Positions 47,238-57,774 are shown, counted from the first letter of the stretch. The stretch: 64,000 nt of DNA from Flavobacteriales bacterium ALC-1 (GCA_000171875.1 ABHI01000004.1:293501-357500), one strand, 5' to 3'. The notes: generated by a model from the sequence alone, not told the origin. Numbers and translations are program-made.

Positions 47238-49070
47238 ATGCAACAGAAAAGCAAACTAAAAAAATCAACAAAGCGAGATGTCTATTCCATAAAGGATTTA
47301 ATTACGAGTCGTACCCAAAAGGATTTAGGCTTACAAATTCCATTTGATGTGTATTTGCAAGATCCTTATGTGGCTAATGCAGATCCTCTATTTGGTTTTG
47401 TCGATAATTTCTATATCCCATGGGAACCTAATATTAGTGATGGACCAACAAGCGCTCGATTTGCGGTTGTGGACTATAGTAGCGAGACAGGTATTTTAAC
47501 CGATAAAGCAGTTTGGGATGAAAATGAAATGAAATTTAGAAATAGTAGCGGTGTTATTTTAGATCGTAACTGCAAAGATCTTTTTCAGTTTCACCAGGTT
47601 AATGTCTGGGCCATATTACAACGCGCATTACGGTATTTTGAACATGGTGATGGTCTTGGTAGACCTATTCCCTTTGCTTTTGAAGGCAATAAATTGATTG
47701 TGGTGCCACATGCGGGTTATGGAAAAAACGCCTTCTATGATCGGCAAAGTAAGTCACTCCAATTTTACTATTTTGTAGAAGATAATAAGACCGTTTATAC
47801 CTGTTTATCTACAGATATTATTAATCATGAATTTGGGCATGCCATTTTAGATGGTATTCGTCCGCATTTTATAAGTAGTGTGCTTCCACAGACCGGAGCT
47901 ATTCATGAGTTTGTAGGGGATATTACGGCACTGCTTATTATTTTTTCTAACAATGACTTTAGAGGACGTCTAGGAGAACTCACGGATGGTAATCTCGATG
48001 ATCCTTTAGGAAGCGCCTTTCAGTCTATAGCCGACGAATTTGGGAAAGCAACACAAGACAAACCGTATCTAAGATCTGCTAATAATGATAAAACAATGAC
48101 AGATGTTGAAGATAGTCTAAGTCCGCACTCCATCTCTGAAGTGCTGACAGGAGCCATGTTTGACATTTTAAAAAAATTAATTGATCAATATAAAGACAGA
48201 GGACATACAACGGCGCAAGCTATGGCCTACGCCTCTCGTATGATTCGCAGAATTTGTGTACAACCCTTAGACCTTTTACCCCCTGTAGATGGGACGTTTA
48301 AAGATTATGCTTTAGCTTGTTTAAAAGCGTTTCAAATTTCAAATCCCATTGATCCTAACAATTATTATAACATCTTAAAAACCGTTTTTAAGGAACGTGA
48401 AATATTATCCGCTAAAGACATTAGAGCACATGAAAATAACCCTTACGCACATGAACGCTTAAGATTAGAAATTCATCATGATATTGATCGCATTGCTAGG
48501 TCTCGTGCTGCGGCATACGATTTTTTAAATGACAATCGTAAGGCTTTGTTGATACCCATACACCAAAACCTTATCGTCTCTGATTTGTATGATAGTAATA
48601 AATTTTCACGGGATGGTATTAAGTTACCACGACAAATCATTTTGGTCTATACATGGAAAGAAGAGCATGTTTTAAATCATTGGCGTTATGAGGAATTTAA
48701 CCATGAAAAAATTGAAATTTTATGTGGTGGTACGCTCGTTTTTGATCAAAATGGTAGAGTATTATCTTGGTTTAGAAAACCTGGTACAACCTTAGAAAAT
48801 GAAATAGAAAAACCTACAAATGACCAAGAAGAAGAGATTAAAGCTGGTGAGCGTAGAAAGAAAGAGATTTTAAGCACACTTTCTAAAAGAATTCAAAGCG
48901 GTGCTATAGGTACAGCCATTGGTGGTGAAATTGGTTTGGTAGAATCTCATATGTCAGCATTGCAGGTGACAAAAGAAAATGGCACGCTAAGATTTGGAAT
49001 AGCTCCGCACATAAATCTAGATTGTAAGGATCATAATAAAAATTATAATAGATGGGAAGTAAGCTCTTAA
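47238..49070 (+). CDS. Gluzincin (thermolysin-like) zinc metallopeptidase, cytosolic
   Basis: 610 residues and no signal peptide. HEFGH at 197-201 gives the two zinc His and the catalytic Glu; GAIHEFVGD at 220-228 supplies the third ligand E224 and D228, as in M4-like enzymes (E followed by an Asp 4 later). The C-terminal third (about 400-610) is not similar to anything I recognise; it ends in a low-complexity Glu/Lys segment and a small domain. AGGATAA precedes the ATG as a possible ribosome site. The end overlaps the next gene by 19 bases. Confidence 0.8.
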   Translation: MQQKSKLKKSTKRDVYSIKDLITSRTQKDLGLQIPFDVYLQDPYVANADPLFGFVDNFYIPWEPNISDGPTSARFAVVDYSSETGILTDKAVWDENEMKFRNSSGVILDRNCKDLFQFHQVNVWAILQRALRYFEHGDGLGRPIPFAFEGNKLIVVPHAGYGKNAFYDRQSKSLQFYYFVEDNKTVYTCLSTDIINHEFGHAILDGIRPHFISSVLPQTGAIHEFVGDITALLIIFSNNDFRGRLGELTDGNLDDPLGSAFQSIADEFGKATQDKPYLRSANNDKTMTDVEDSLSPHSISEVLTGAMFDILKKLIDQYKDRGHTTAQAMAYASRMIRRICVQPLDLLPPVDGTFKDYALACLKAFQISNPIDPNNYYNILKTVFKEREILSAKDIRAHENNPYAHERLRLEIHHDIDRIARSRAAAYDFLNDNRKALLIPIHQNLIVSDLYDSNKFSRDGIKLPRQIILVYTWKEEHVLNHWRYEEFNHEKIEILCGGTLVFDQNGRVLSWFRKPGTTLENEIEKPTNDQEEEIKAGERRKKEILSTLSKRIQSGAIGTAIGGEIGLVESHMSALQVTKENGTLRFGIAPHINLDCKDHNKNYNRWEVSS

Positions 49071-50461
49071 TTAGAAGTTATAACGTCGGTTGTGGCGACT
49101 GTTTTTATATAAGAATACCTGACGATGATAGTGATTTTCATATGCTCATTGATTGTGGAACAAAAGAAGGTGCAAACAGTGGTGTCTTAAAACGTGCTAT
49201 TGAAGACCTTGAACAGAACCAATTGCCAGACGATGCTGCTACTGGTAAAAAACGATTAGACCTCATCGTGGTAACGCATCGGCACGAAGATCACATCAAA
49301 GGCTTTGACCCAAAGTATTTTAAGAATATTGCTATTAAAAACATATGGATTACCATCGCCATGGATGAGTCGCACCCGCAAGCACAAAAATCATTACACC
49401 TTCACAACCTTGCCTATAATTATGTCACTGCAATTAAAAAAGCAAATATTAAGTTAAGCCCTGAGCTTGAACCTATATTAGATCTTTATAGTATTGGTAA
49501 TAAAGGAGCGACTAAGGCATTGACCAAAACATTTCCAGATAACAATGGTATTGATGTAGACTATGTACATGCTGGTGTAACCTCGGATGATTTAAACCTC
49601 AATATTAAGAATACTAAAATCACCGTACTTGCTCCAGAAAAAGATATCGATCACTTTTATTTAGGGAAAGATTTAGATGAAAACTTAAGAGGGTTGTCAT
49701 CTGATGCGCAAAGCTTTGGAAAACACCTATCTGAGGATAACGAAAATCTACCTACTAATATATCGGCTTCAGAGTATAAGTTTCTAAAGTCTAGAATGCT
49801 TTCTAACGGTTTGGCATTTACCTTAAACGACACCTCTATACAAAACAATGTGAGTACGGTATTACTCATAGAATGGAATGGAAAACGCTTACTCTTTGTT
49901 GGTGACGCAGAATGGGATTCTGGCTATAAAGAAGGACGTAAAAATTGTAGCTGGAATGTGATGTGGGAGAAGCGACAAGAATTTCTTGATAAACCTTTAG
50001 ACTTTTTAAAAGTAGGACATCATGGAAGCCATAATGCGACACCATGGAATAGACATGAGGACGATACACATGAAGTCAATCAAATATTCAATAGTATTTT
50101 ACCACTCCCCTTAAATGGAGAAACACCTAAAGCCAAGTGCTTAATTTCAACAAAGCGAAGTCAGTATGATACCATACCTGATGCCAAATTATTATCTGAA
50201 ATAGGAAAGCGAGTTTCTAATACCAAAAACTATGATGATTTCTTTTCTAGTGAAATTCCTAACTATGATCCCGATAGAGATATCTTTAACTATTCTATTG
50301 AAAAAGAATACACGTCTGAGCCTTCGCCTAGACAAGTCGGAGAAAAAGATTGGATAAAACATCCACAACCTTGGAGAACCGATTTTGAATCTAAAGGCAG
50401 AGGGCAAAAAACAATGTGGCAAGACCACGTTGAATTTATAGATGTTGAATTTGATGCTTGA
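49052..50461 (+). CDS. Metallo-beta-lactamase fold hydrolase (ComEC C-terminal-like)
   Basis: 469 residues. The di-metal motif HxHxDH is H76-R-H78-E-D80-H81 in VVTHRHEDH; further His residues lie in KVGHHGSH at 323-326, typical of the ComEC/Rec2-like MBL subfamily, with FVGDAEWDSG before it. There is no membrane segment, so it is a soluble version. Such stand-alone proteins are often nucleases or phosphodiesterases in conflict loci. Its start overlaps the peptidase gene by 19 bases, so translation is coupled. Confidence 0.85.
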   Translation: MGSKLLIRSYNVGCGDCFYIRIPDDDSDFHMLIDCGTKEGANSGVLKRAIEDLEQNQLPDDAATGKKRLDLIVVTHRHEDHIKGFDPKYFKNIAIKNIWITIAMDESHPQAQKSLHLHNLAYNYVTAIKKANIKLSPELEPILDLYSIGNKGATKALTKTFPDNNGIDVDYVHAGVTSDDLNLNIKNTKITVLAPEKDIDHFYLGKDLDENLRGLSSDAQSFGKHLSEDNENLPTNISASEYKFLKSRMLSNGLAFTLNDTSIQNNVSTVLLIEWNGKRLLFVGDAEWDSGYKEGRKNCSWNVMWEKRQEFLDKPLDFLKVGHHGSHNATPWNRHEDDTHEVNQIFNSILPLPLNGETPKAKCLISTKRSQYDTIPDAKLLSEIGKRVSNTKNYDDFFSSEIPNYDPDRDIFNYSIEKEYTSEPSPRQVGEKDWIKHPQPWRTDFESKGRGQKTMWQDHVEFIDVEFDA

Positions 50462-50503
50462 TTGTTATCATCAACAAAAAAGCATCACAAACCTAGTGCA
50501 TCA

Positions 50504-52375
50504 TTAGAAAGTCGGGAGGTTTAAATACCCTCTAGGGTTATAACGTGCAATTTGGTCAAACTCATGTTCCGTTAAGCCGGCTCGCATATCTGCTAAAATG
50601 GCCTTATCACTTTTATGATTACGCACCACATAAAAATCGGAACCATACAGGACTTTGGTTTTTAGGTTGTCGTTGCTTAAAGTTTGTTTTAACAAGGGTA
50701 AAATAATGGCATCATGAAGGATGTAACTGATGTCCGCATAGACATTATCGTATTGCAACATAATACTACAGATTATGGTGTACCAATCGACATGTTTCCA
50801 GACATAAGCCAATTTTCCAGGACTTGGATTACCACTTACATTTTCAAAAAAGTCGATACCTTTTTGAGGTTGTAATATGAGTTGCGTGGTATAATTATCG
50901 CGATCGCTTTCTAAAAAACGTTTCCACTGGTCATCTCCGCCAAAGTGAGCAAAACATAGTTTTAAGTCTTTAAGTCCATCTGGTCTCCATACTCCAGATG
51001 TATCGTAAAACAATTGTTGGATGCTTTTATCTTTAGCTTGGGCGACAACCTTCTTTAATAAAGTCTCATCTAATAAACAGAGGTAATTTAGTGGATTGGT
51101 AAAATTATTACAATAATCTATATTTTTAACTTCATTAAGGTGTAAGGCATTACTATCCTCTTGAATATAATCTGCGTCTATATCAAAATCTACACGTTTA
51201 TCTGTCTCAACAGCCTTGCGTTTGGTTTCATCTACTTTTCCTTCAGTAAAAATGGGGTGATTATCCCACTCTTTTTTCTTTTTGCCTCTAAAAAAAATCG
51301 TTCCTTTTATACAGTGCGTCATTATTGGCAAACTGTGTTGTATACAATATTTCCATAAGGGTAATAACAGCTCATTAAAAGGATAATAACCCAAAGCTGG
51401 ATATATTTTAATGCCTGCAAATTGATGTTCTTCGAGATAGACTTGCATCATGCAACCCTTTACTAAACTTACTTTACCTGTTTCAGGATCTACAGTGTAA
51501 TCAAAATAACGTTTATCTGTCATACGCTCAGGGTGTGCAAACACAAAGGGATGAAAGAGATCTTTATCGGTTTTACGTTGTTTGATATCTAAAAGTCCTT
51601 GCATTTGGTATTGCATAGCAAAAAACTTGTCGCGCTTATTGGTCTTAGGGTCTTTAGGGATTTTTATAAACTCTTTTTGTGTTTTATCATACACCTGTTT
51701 AAGCGAACCCGCTTGCATATATTGCATATCCATTGGCAGACCTACAAAATGCGCTTCTGGTGGATATTGCTTTTTTAGCTTATCGTAGATACCACTTTGC
51801 TTTTTATACTTTGAGAATAAACCTATTTGTACATAGCGATGAAAGAGATCTGAAAAGTGTTTTCCTGGTAAAACTTTTAATTGTCTTAACAGCGCAAATA
51901 CAATGTTTCTAACAGATTTAAAAAAAATGAGAATCAGAATAAAGAACACAAGTTTATAGAATAGACTAGGCACTTTAACTATCCAACCCGAATCTTGTAA
52001 CCAAACTAAGGCTTTTACTATTAAGGCCTTAAACCCTGTATAATTGACATCAACATTAAAAAATGCTAGACCTAGGTAAAATACTACTGAAACCAGTAAA
52101 TACGCTTCTATTAAAAACTTTAAGATTCCTAATATAAAGGTACGTTTAAAAAAGAGTTCGCATTTAGCCCAAAACCGTTGCCAACTTTTGTAATTGTCTT
52201 TATAAAACCAAGGTTTTATCTTAGTGTAATACCATCGTAATACTTTAATAACAAAACTTAGGGATAAGGCTCTGTATAAAGGTCCTGGCAAATAGGTCTT
52301 TGCTAAAAATGGCGGCACATAGTCTCCTGTAAAGACGTGTGCGTGACAGTTTATGATTGGTGGTTTTTTTGACAT
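50504..52375 (-). CDS. Amidohydrolase with membrane segment inserted in the barrel
   Basis: 623 residues. HxH at H11 and H13 in NCHAHVF is strand 1 of the metal site; H354 (PIMTHC), H477 (CFAHFGG) and D580 (YGSDFY) give the rest of an amidohydrolase-2-type site. Between strands 1 and 2, residues about 35-165 hold at least two hydrophobic helices (about 80-106 and 138-163). The active site should therefore sit next to the membrane. Substrate unknown. It faces the MBL gene convergently and follows the membrane-protein gene in the same direction. Confidence 0.78.
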   Translation of the reverse strand: MSKKPPIINCHAHVFTGDYVPPFLAKTYLPGPLYRALSLSFVIKVLRWYYTKIKPWFYKDNYKSWQRFWAKCELFFKRTFILGILKFLIEAYLLVSVVFYLGLAFFNVDVNYTGFKALIVKALVWLQDSGWIVKVPSLFYKLVFFILILIFFKSVRNIVFALLRQLKVLPGKHFSDLFHRYVQIGLFSKYKKQSGIYDKLKKQYPPEAHFVGLPMDMQYMQAGSLKQVYDKTQKEFIKIPKDPKTNKRDKFFAMQYQMQGLLDIKQRKTDKDLFHPFVFAHPERMTDKRYFDYTVDPETGKVSLVKGCMMQVYLEEHQFAGIKIYPALGYYPFNELLLPLWKYCIQHSLPIMTHCIKGTIFFRGKKKKEWDNHPIFTEGKVDETKRKAVETDKRVDFDIDADYIQEDSNALHLNEVKNIDYCNNFTNPLNYLCLLDETLLKKVVAQAKDKSIQQLFYDTSGVWRPDGLKDLKLCFAHFGGDDQWKRFLESDRDNYTTQLILQPQKGIDFFENVSGNPSPGKLAYVWKHVDWYTIICSIMLQYDNVYADISYILHDAIILPLLKQTLSNDNLKTKVLYGSDFYVVRNHKSDKAILADMRAGLTEHEFDQIARYNPRGYLNLPTF

Positions 52376-52468
52376 AAGTTGTAAAATTAGTAACTAATTG
52401 AGTGACGACTAAGTGGTTCTAATTCATAAAAAAAGTCTCATCAACTAAGCATAACTATGTTACGAATT

Positions 52469-53629
52469 TTAATCCTCAACACAATTTACGGTTAATCCCA
52501 ATTTTATACTATTTTTCGTATATTCTTCAATATAATTTTCAATATATTTTTTTGATGCTGCACACTTTTCTACTCTACCAGCATCATTTCCTATCGAGTC
52601 TGTTCTTCTACAAGTAACACAGTGTTTAGCTAGCTTTATATCTATTGAATTCTTTAATGATTCTTTCTTAACTTCTATAATAGTGTCTAGCTGAATTTCT
52701 TGATTAAAAACTTTAACTGATACAGTATCAGTCAGCGAAGAAAAATCCACATTATTTATAGTGAAATTTCCATTGGAGTTGGTACTTGTAGATTGATCGG
52801 ATTTTATCAAACCTATATTAACGTTATCTATAATATTGTCACCATAAAAAACCGTTCCAGACACATCGCTTTGGCAAGACTTAAAATCTTCTACTTGCGC
52901 AGGATTAAAAAAGAAAATCAATGCAAATATAGCCATAGGTCCTCCTGCATTTACAATACTATTTTCCATTTCGAGACGACCTGTAATGGCCATTGCAAAT
53001 GCTGCGGCAGCTAATGCTAGTACTATAGTGAAAATTTTATCGGCTTGCTGTGTTTGGCATCCAAAAACTAGTGTAAGTACAATTAATGCTATGAGTAGAA
53101 TCACACCTGCTATAATACCAAAAGTTGTTTGTTGTTTTCTTGTCATCTGTATAATATTTAATGGATTAATTTTTTTCTTAAAATCAAAGCCTGAAACAGG
53201 TAATTTGTTCTCTTCAAATTTTTGCTTTAACTCTAAAGCACTAGTTTTATCAAAACTTGCTAAATACTGTTGCATTGTTTTATAAGCATCAGCATTGGGA
53301 GATGGTATACTTAGTTCTTCAATTGGGAGATAAGTTGTGTTAAATAGTTTCCAAAAATTTAGAATAGTATCAAGCACTATTTTTGTGCTATTAACCTTAG
53401 CTGTTTGAATATTCTTACCAGCCTTATAATCTGGGTGCTCGTACAAAGAAATAGATTCTTCAAATTTGGAAAAATAGCTTGTCGCTTTTCTATGCACATC
53501 ATTAATTGCGGTTTGTAACTTTTGCCAATCATCTAAAGAAGCATGCTCAACTTGAATCATCTCATTAAGGGCATCAATAAATGCGTTTCTTCTTAGCTCA
53601 ATTTCTTCTTCAAATTCAGTAATGCTCAT
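52469..53629 (-). CDS. Membrane protein with carboxypeptidase-regulatory-like tail, function unknown
   Basis: 386 residues. A helical, charged N-terminal part (1-160), three hydrophobic helices (about 168-190, 198-217, 228-242), then VSGTVFYGDNIIDNVNIGL...NGNFTINNV, a CarboxypepD_reg/SpaA-like beta fold (about 257-330), and a Cys-containing end (CVTCRRTD). It shares one base with the 87-aa gene (TAATG). No enzyme motif is seen; it may anchor or sense. Confidence 0.7.
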   Translation of the reverse strand: MSITEFEEEIELRRNAFIDALNEMIQVEHASLDDWQKLQTAINDVHRKATSYFSKFEESISLYEHPDYKAGKNIQTAKVNSTKIVLDTILNFWKLFNTTYLPIEELSIPSPNADAYKTMQQYLASFDKTSALELKQKFEENKLPVSGFDFKKKINPLNIIQMTRKQQTTFGIIAGVILLIALIVLTLVFGCQTQQADKIFTIVLALAAAAFAMAITGRLEMENSIVNAGGPMAIFALIFFFNPAQVEDFKSCQSDVSGTVFYGDNIIDNVNIGLIKSDQSTSTNSNGNFTINNVDFSSLTDTVSVKVFNQEIQLDTIIEVKKESLKNSIDIKLAKHCVTCRRTDSIGNDAGRVEKCAASKKYIENYIEEYTKNSIKLGLTVNCVED

Positions 53630-53892
53630 TATTGACCTTTATTTTTATTACGCAGTTTTTCTAATTGTTTTAATAAATTAACAATATCACCATTATCTGT
53701 ACTTAGTATATTTTGCACATGTTTACTTAAATCAAATTTCTCTATAAACTGGTCAAAGTCTAGATTTTTATCTTCAATAATACTATCATCAATACTGTCT
53801 ATAAATGAGTTTAACTTATTTTCTGGCAACTTTTCTAATGGTAGCCCTAGGGACTTTAAAAGTTCTATCTTTTCTTTTTTAAAATCTGGCAT
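53629..53892 (-). CDS. Small acidic helical protein, partner of the membrane protein, function unknown
   Basis: 87 residues, no signal peptide or membrane helix, rich in Asp, Glu, Lys and Leu. Stop and next start overlap (TAATG), so it is made with the membrane protein and may bind its cytosolic N-terminal part. I do not recognise the family. Confidence 0.6.
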   Translation of the reverse strand: MPDFKKEKIELLKSLGLPLEKLPENKLNSFIDSIDDSIIEDKNLDFDQFIEKFDLSKHVQNILSTDNGDIVNLLKQLEKLRNKNKGQ

Positions 53893-54370
53893 ATTTTTTA
53901 AGATTTAATTTTAGTAGTATGTTTTTAATGAGAACTAATTATTCTCTTTTTTCTTCTTTATCAAAAAAAACTAATATCTCAGTTCTAGATTTTTAGTAAT
54001 TCTAAATGGCATATTCAGCTACATCCACATTAACTTTTTTTAAAATTTCTTGGTTTGTTAGCATAATCGTGTTGATATAAGTTAATAGCAAGCACCATAG
54101 CAAAACCTACCCAACATTGAGTAATTAAGCTATCCGTGTAGTCAACAACGAATTATGTAATTCTGCACCCTAAGGATGGGCACATTAGAGAATTGAGTAT
54201 TAAATTAAACTAAATTCTAATAGCTTGATTGTAAATTAGATGAAACTACTATTAAAATCTATGTAATGCATTTCGCTTTTAGAACTGATAAAATACCAAC
54301 TATATAAAAGCATTTAGGTTATGGCGTTAATCAATAATTTTGTAATTTTCATAATTAAACCAGATTAATT
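53893..54370. other. Non-coding stretch between the accessory cluster and the small secreted protein
   Basis: Mostly AT-rich. On the minus strand 54030-54152 keeps an open frame without a start (VVDYTDSLITQCWVGFAM and on to a stop) that looks like the tail of a lost gene. On the plus strand the right end carries the -7 box of the next gene. Confidence 0.45.
54335..54342 (+). promoter_or_regulatory. -7 promoter box of the small secreted protein gene
   Basis: TAATTTTG matches TAnnTTTG, 29 bases before the ATG at 54371. Confidence 0.5.
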
Positions 54371-54724
54371 ATGAAAAACATATTTTACGTATTACTCTTA
54401 TTAGGATTTTCTATGACCATAAGTGCTCAGGACCAACCAAAAGTTGGAGACGAACTTGTTATTGAAAAGACGAGTGCACAGCGTTATACATACATTAAGT
54501 TTCCAAAGCTAAATATATTAAGCAAACGTGGTAAGGTTGCTAATTATAAAAGTGTCTATAAAAATAGCGTTGTCATTGATGAAATCGTTACAAAAGAAAA
54601 TGAACCTACCTATGTAATTTTAAAGAAAAAAGATGGTACTAAATTTTTTGGCTATTTAGCTAAAGTAAAGGCTAACTATGCCGAAGCTATTCATGCTGGT
54701 GAGCTTTCTAAAGTTCAGTCTTAA
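54371..54724 (+). CDS. Small exported protein, function unknown
   Basis: 117 residues with a signal peptide (about 1-20, ending SAQ). The mature part is beta-rich and basic, with KKKDGTKFFGYLA; it could be a small SH3-like barrel. No known motif. A clear terminator follows, so it is a single-gene unit. Confidence 0.75.
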   Translation: MKNIFYVLLLLGFSMTISAQDQPKVGDELVIEKTSAQRYTYIKFPKLNILSKRGKVANYKSVYKNSVVIDEIVTKENEPTYVILKKKDGTKFFGYLAKVKANYAEAIHAGELSKVQS

Positions 54725-54746
54725 GAAAAGACACATAAAATATATG

Positions 54747-54780
54747 TAAAAATGTTCTGAAATCTCAGGGCATTTTTCTT
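54747..54780 (+). terminator. Rho-independent terminator after the small exported protein gene
   Basis: ATGTTCTGA (54752-54760) pairs with TCAGGGCAT (54765-54773) with two G-U pairs and a 4-base loop, followed by a T-run; flanking A and T runs extend the stem. Confidence 0.75.
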
Positions 54781-54824
54781 ATTCCCCAACCAAACCTTCA
54801 CACTAAATTAACAACTAAAAATTG

Positions 54825-54832
54825 TACCTTTG
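54825..54832 (+). promoter_or_regulatory. -7 promoter box of uvrA
   Basis: TACCTTTG, exact TAnnTTTG, 16 bases before the uvrA ATG. Confidence 0.55.
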
Positions 54833-54847
54833 CACTTTTGCTAATTT

Positions 54848-57676
54848 ATGAGCCAATTCAACGATTCTATTGAAGTTAAAGGTGCACGTGTACATAACCT
54901 CAAAAACATTGATGTTACTATTCCTAGAGAGAAACTAGTAGTTATTACTGGACTTTCTGGTAGTGGGAAATCCTCATTAGCTTTCGATACTATTTATGCC
55001 GAAGGTCAACGTCGTTATATCGAAACTTTTTCGGCTTATGCACGTCAATTTCTAGGAAGTTTAGAACGCCCAGATGTTGACAAAATTGATGGTCTTTCTC
55101 CTGTGATTGCCATTGAACAAAAAACAACAAGCAAGTCACCACGTTCTACTGTAGGTACTATTACAGAGATATACGATTTCTTACGCTTATTATATGCTAG
55201 AGCAGCGGATGCCTACAGTTATGAAACTGGTGAGCAAATGGTAAGCTATAGCGATGAGCAGATTAAAGACTTAATACTAGAATCGTACAAAGACAAACGT
55301 ATTAATATCTTATCTCCCGTGGTACGCTCGCGTAAAGGACATTACCGCGAATTATTTGAACAGATTGCCAAACAAGGTTTTGTTAAAGTGCGTACAGATG
55401 GCGCTATTGTGGATCTTGAAAAAGGGATGAAACTAGACCGTTACAAAACCCACGATATAGAGATTGTGATAGATCGTCTAAAAATTGATGAGACGCAAGA
55501 CAATGAAAAGCGTTTAATGGAATCCATTAATACAGCCATGTATCATGGTGATGATGTCTTAATGGTGATTGATCAAGAGACTAACGAGCCTCGTTTTTTT
55601 AGTCGAAATTTAATGTGTCCTTCTTCTGGAATTTCGTATCCTAATCCAGAGCCCAATAATTTTTCATTTAACTCACCTAAAGGGGCTTGTCAAAATTGTA
55701 ATGGTATTGGTGAATTATACGTGGTTAATGATAAAAAATTAGTTCCAGATGAAACACTATCCATAAAAAACGGTGCCTTAGCACCACATGGACCAGAAAA
55801 GAAAAGCTGGATATTTAAACAATTCGAAACTATAGCACAACGCTTTGAGTTTTCATTAGGAGATGCGTGGTCAGACATTCCTGAAGAGGCCAAACAAATC
55901 ATCCTCTATGGCGGAAAAGATAAGTTCACTGTAGAAAGTAAACTTCTCGGAGTCGCAAGAGATTACAATATCGATTTTGAAGGTGTTGCTAATTTTATTG
56001 AAAGCCAATACAAATCTAATTCTACATCTTTAGTCCGTTGGGCTAAGGATTACATGGATAAAATAGAATGTCCTGTTTGTGAAGGTTCTCGTTTACGTAA
56101 AGAGTCCTTGTACTTTAAAGTCGATGGTAAAAGCATTGCGGAATTGGTAAAAATGGATGTGGTTGAATTGGGAGACTGGTTAGACGACCTCACCAATCGC
56201 TTATCGTCTAAGCAACAACAAATTTCAGCAGAAATTATAAAAGAAATTAGAAATCGCGTTCAGTTTTTACTAGATGTTGGACTCACCTACTTAAGCTTAA
56301 ATCGAAGTTCTAAATCTTTATCTGGTGGTGAAGCACAACGTATTCGTTTAGCAACACAAATTGGTTCGCAATTGGTAGGTGTGCTTTATATTTTAGATGA
56401 ACCAAGTATAGGTTTGCATCAGCGTGATAATGAAAAACTCATCAACTCCCTAGTATCGCTAAGAGATGTTGGTAATTCCGTTATCGTTGTTGAGCACGAT
56501 AAGGATATGATAGAACGTGCAGACCATGTGATTGACATTGGTCCTTTTGCAGGAAAGCATGGTGGAGAAATTATTAGTGAATGTACGCCTAAGGAGCTTT
56601 TAAAAGAACATACATTAACCGCAGATTACCTTAATGGTACAAAGGAAATTGAGGTTCCAAAAAAGCGTCGTAAAGGCAACGGTAAAAAATTGGTTTTAAA
56701 AGGTTGTACAGGAAACAACTTAAAAGATGTGGATGTAGAATTTCCTTTGGGAAAAATGATTGGTGTGACTGGAGTTTCTGGAAGTGGTAAATCGACCTTA
56801 ATTAACGAAACCCTCTATCCTATTCTTAACGCATATTATTTTAATGGTGTAAAGAAACCAATGCCATACAAGAGCATTAAAGGCTTAGAACATTTAGACA
56901 AGGTTATTGATATTAATCAATCACCTATTGGACGTACACCACGAAGTAATCCAGCAACTTACACCAAAACTTTTGACGAAATACGAAGTCTGTTTTCTAA
57001 GATTCCTGAAGCGATGATTCGTGGTTATAAACCAGGCCGCTTTAGCTTTAATGTAAAAGGAGGTCGCTGTGAGACTTGCCAAGGTGGTGGACTTCGCGTT
57101 ATAGAGATGAATTTTTTACCAGATGTTTATGTAGAATGTGAAACTTGTCAAGGCAAACGTTTTAATCGCGAAACTTTAGAGATTAGATATAAAGGAAAAT
57201 CGATTAGTGATGTGTTGAATATGACCATCAATGAAGCCGTGAGTTTCTTTGAACATATTCCTAAAATTCATCGTAAACTCAAAACTATAAAAGATGTTGG
57301 TTTAGGCTATATTACCTTAGGGCAACAAAGCACAACACTTTCTGGTGGTGAAGCGCAACGTATAAAACTCGCTACAGAGCTAAGCAAACGCGATACTGGT
57401 AATACCTTTTATATATTAGACGAGCCTACAACAGGTTTACATTTTGAAGATATTAGAGTATTAATGAAAGTGCTTAATAAATTAGCCGACAAAGGCAATA
57501 CCGTTTTAATTATTGAACACAATCTCGATGTGATTAAAACCGTTGACTATATTATAGATATAGGTTACGAAGGCGGAAAAGGTGGTGGACAAATTGTTGC
57601 AAAAGGGACTCCAGAACAAATCATAAAAGATAAAAAGAGCTACACAGCTAAATTTTTAAGAAAAGAATTGAATTAA
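54848..57676 (+). CDS. uvrA: Excinuclease ABC subunit A
   Basis: 942 residues, full length. It finds DNA damage in nucleotide excision repair with UvrB. Two ABC cassettes: GLSGSGKSS near 36 and GVSGSGKST in the C-terminal half, each with LSGGEAQRI and a LDEP Walker B; zinc-binding pairs [25 protein letters not shown] and CETCQGKRF. Its own promoter sits just after the terminator of the previous gene. Confidence 0.98.
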   Translation: MSQFNDSIEVKGARVHNLKNIDVTIPREKLVVITGLSGSGKSSLAFDTIYAEGQRRYIETFSAYARQFLGSLERPDVDKIDGLSPVIAIEQKTTSKSPRSTVGTITEIYDFLRLLYARAADAYSYETGEQMVSYSDEQIKDLILESYKDKRINILSPVVRSRKGHYRELFEQIAKQGFVKVRTDGAIVDLEKGMKLDRYKTHDIEIVIDRLKIDETQDNEKRLMESINTAMYHGDDVLMVIDQETNEPRFFSRNLMCPSSGISYPNPEPNNFSFNSPKGACQNCNGIGELYVVNDKKLVPDETLSIKNGALAPHGPEKKSWIFKQFETIAQRFEFSLGDAWSDIPEEAKQIILYGGKDKFTVESKLLGVARDYNIDFEGVANFIESQYKSNSTSLVRWAKDYMDKIECPVCEGSRLRKESLYFKVDGKSIAELVKMDVVELGDWLDDLTNRLSSKQQQISAEIIKEIRNRVQFLLDVGLTYLSLNRSSKSLSGGEAQRIRLATQIGSQLVGVLYILDEPSIGLHQRDNEKLINSLVSLRDVGNSVIVVEHDKDMIERADHVIDIGPFAGKHGGEIISECTPKELLKEHTLTADYLNGTKEIEVPKKRRKGNGKKLVLKGCTGNNLKDVDVEFPLGKMIGVTGVSGSGKSTLINETLYPILNAYYFNGVKKPMPYKSIKGLEHLDKVIDINQSPIGRTPRSNPATYTKTFDEIRSLFSKIPEAMIRGYKPGRFSFNVKGGRCETCQGGGLRVIEMNFLPDVYVECETCQGKRFNRETLEIRYKGKSISDVLNMTINEAVSFFEHIPKIHRKLKTIKDVGLGYITLGQQSTTLSGGEAQRIKLATELSKRDTGNTFYILDEPTTGLHFEDIRVLMKVLNKLADKGNTVLIIEHNLDVIKTVDYIIDIGYEGGKGGGQIVAKGTPEQIIKDKKSYTAKFLRKELN

Positions 57677-57774
57677 TAATTTAGAATTGGATTGGTTAAG
57701 TGACTTTAAAAAGTTTATATTAGCCAGTTGTCGTGATTAAGGATAAGTGAATAATAACTTAAAATTTTATTCTT

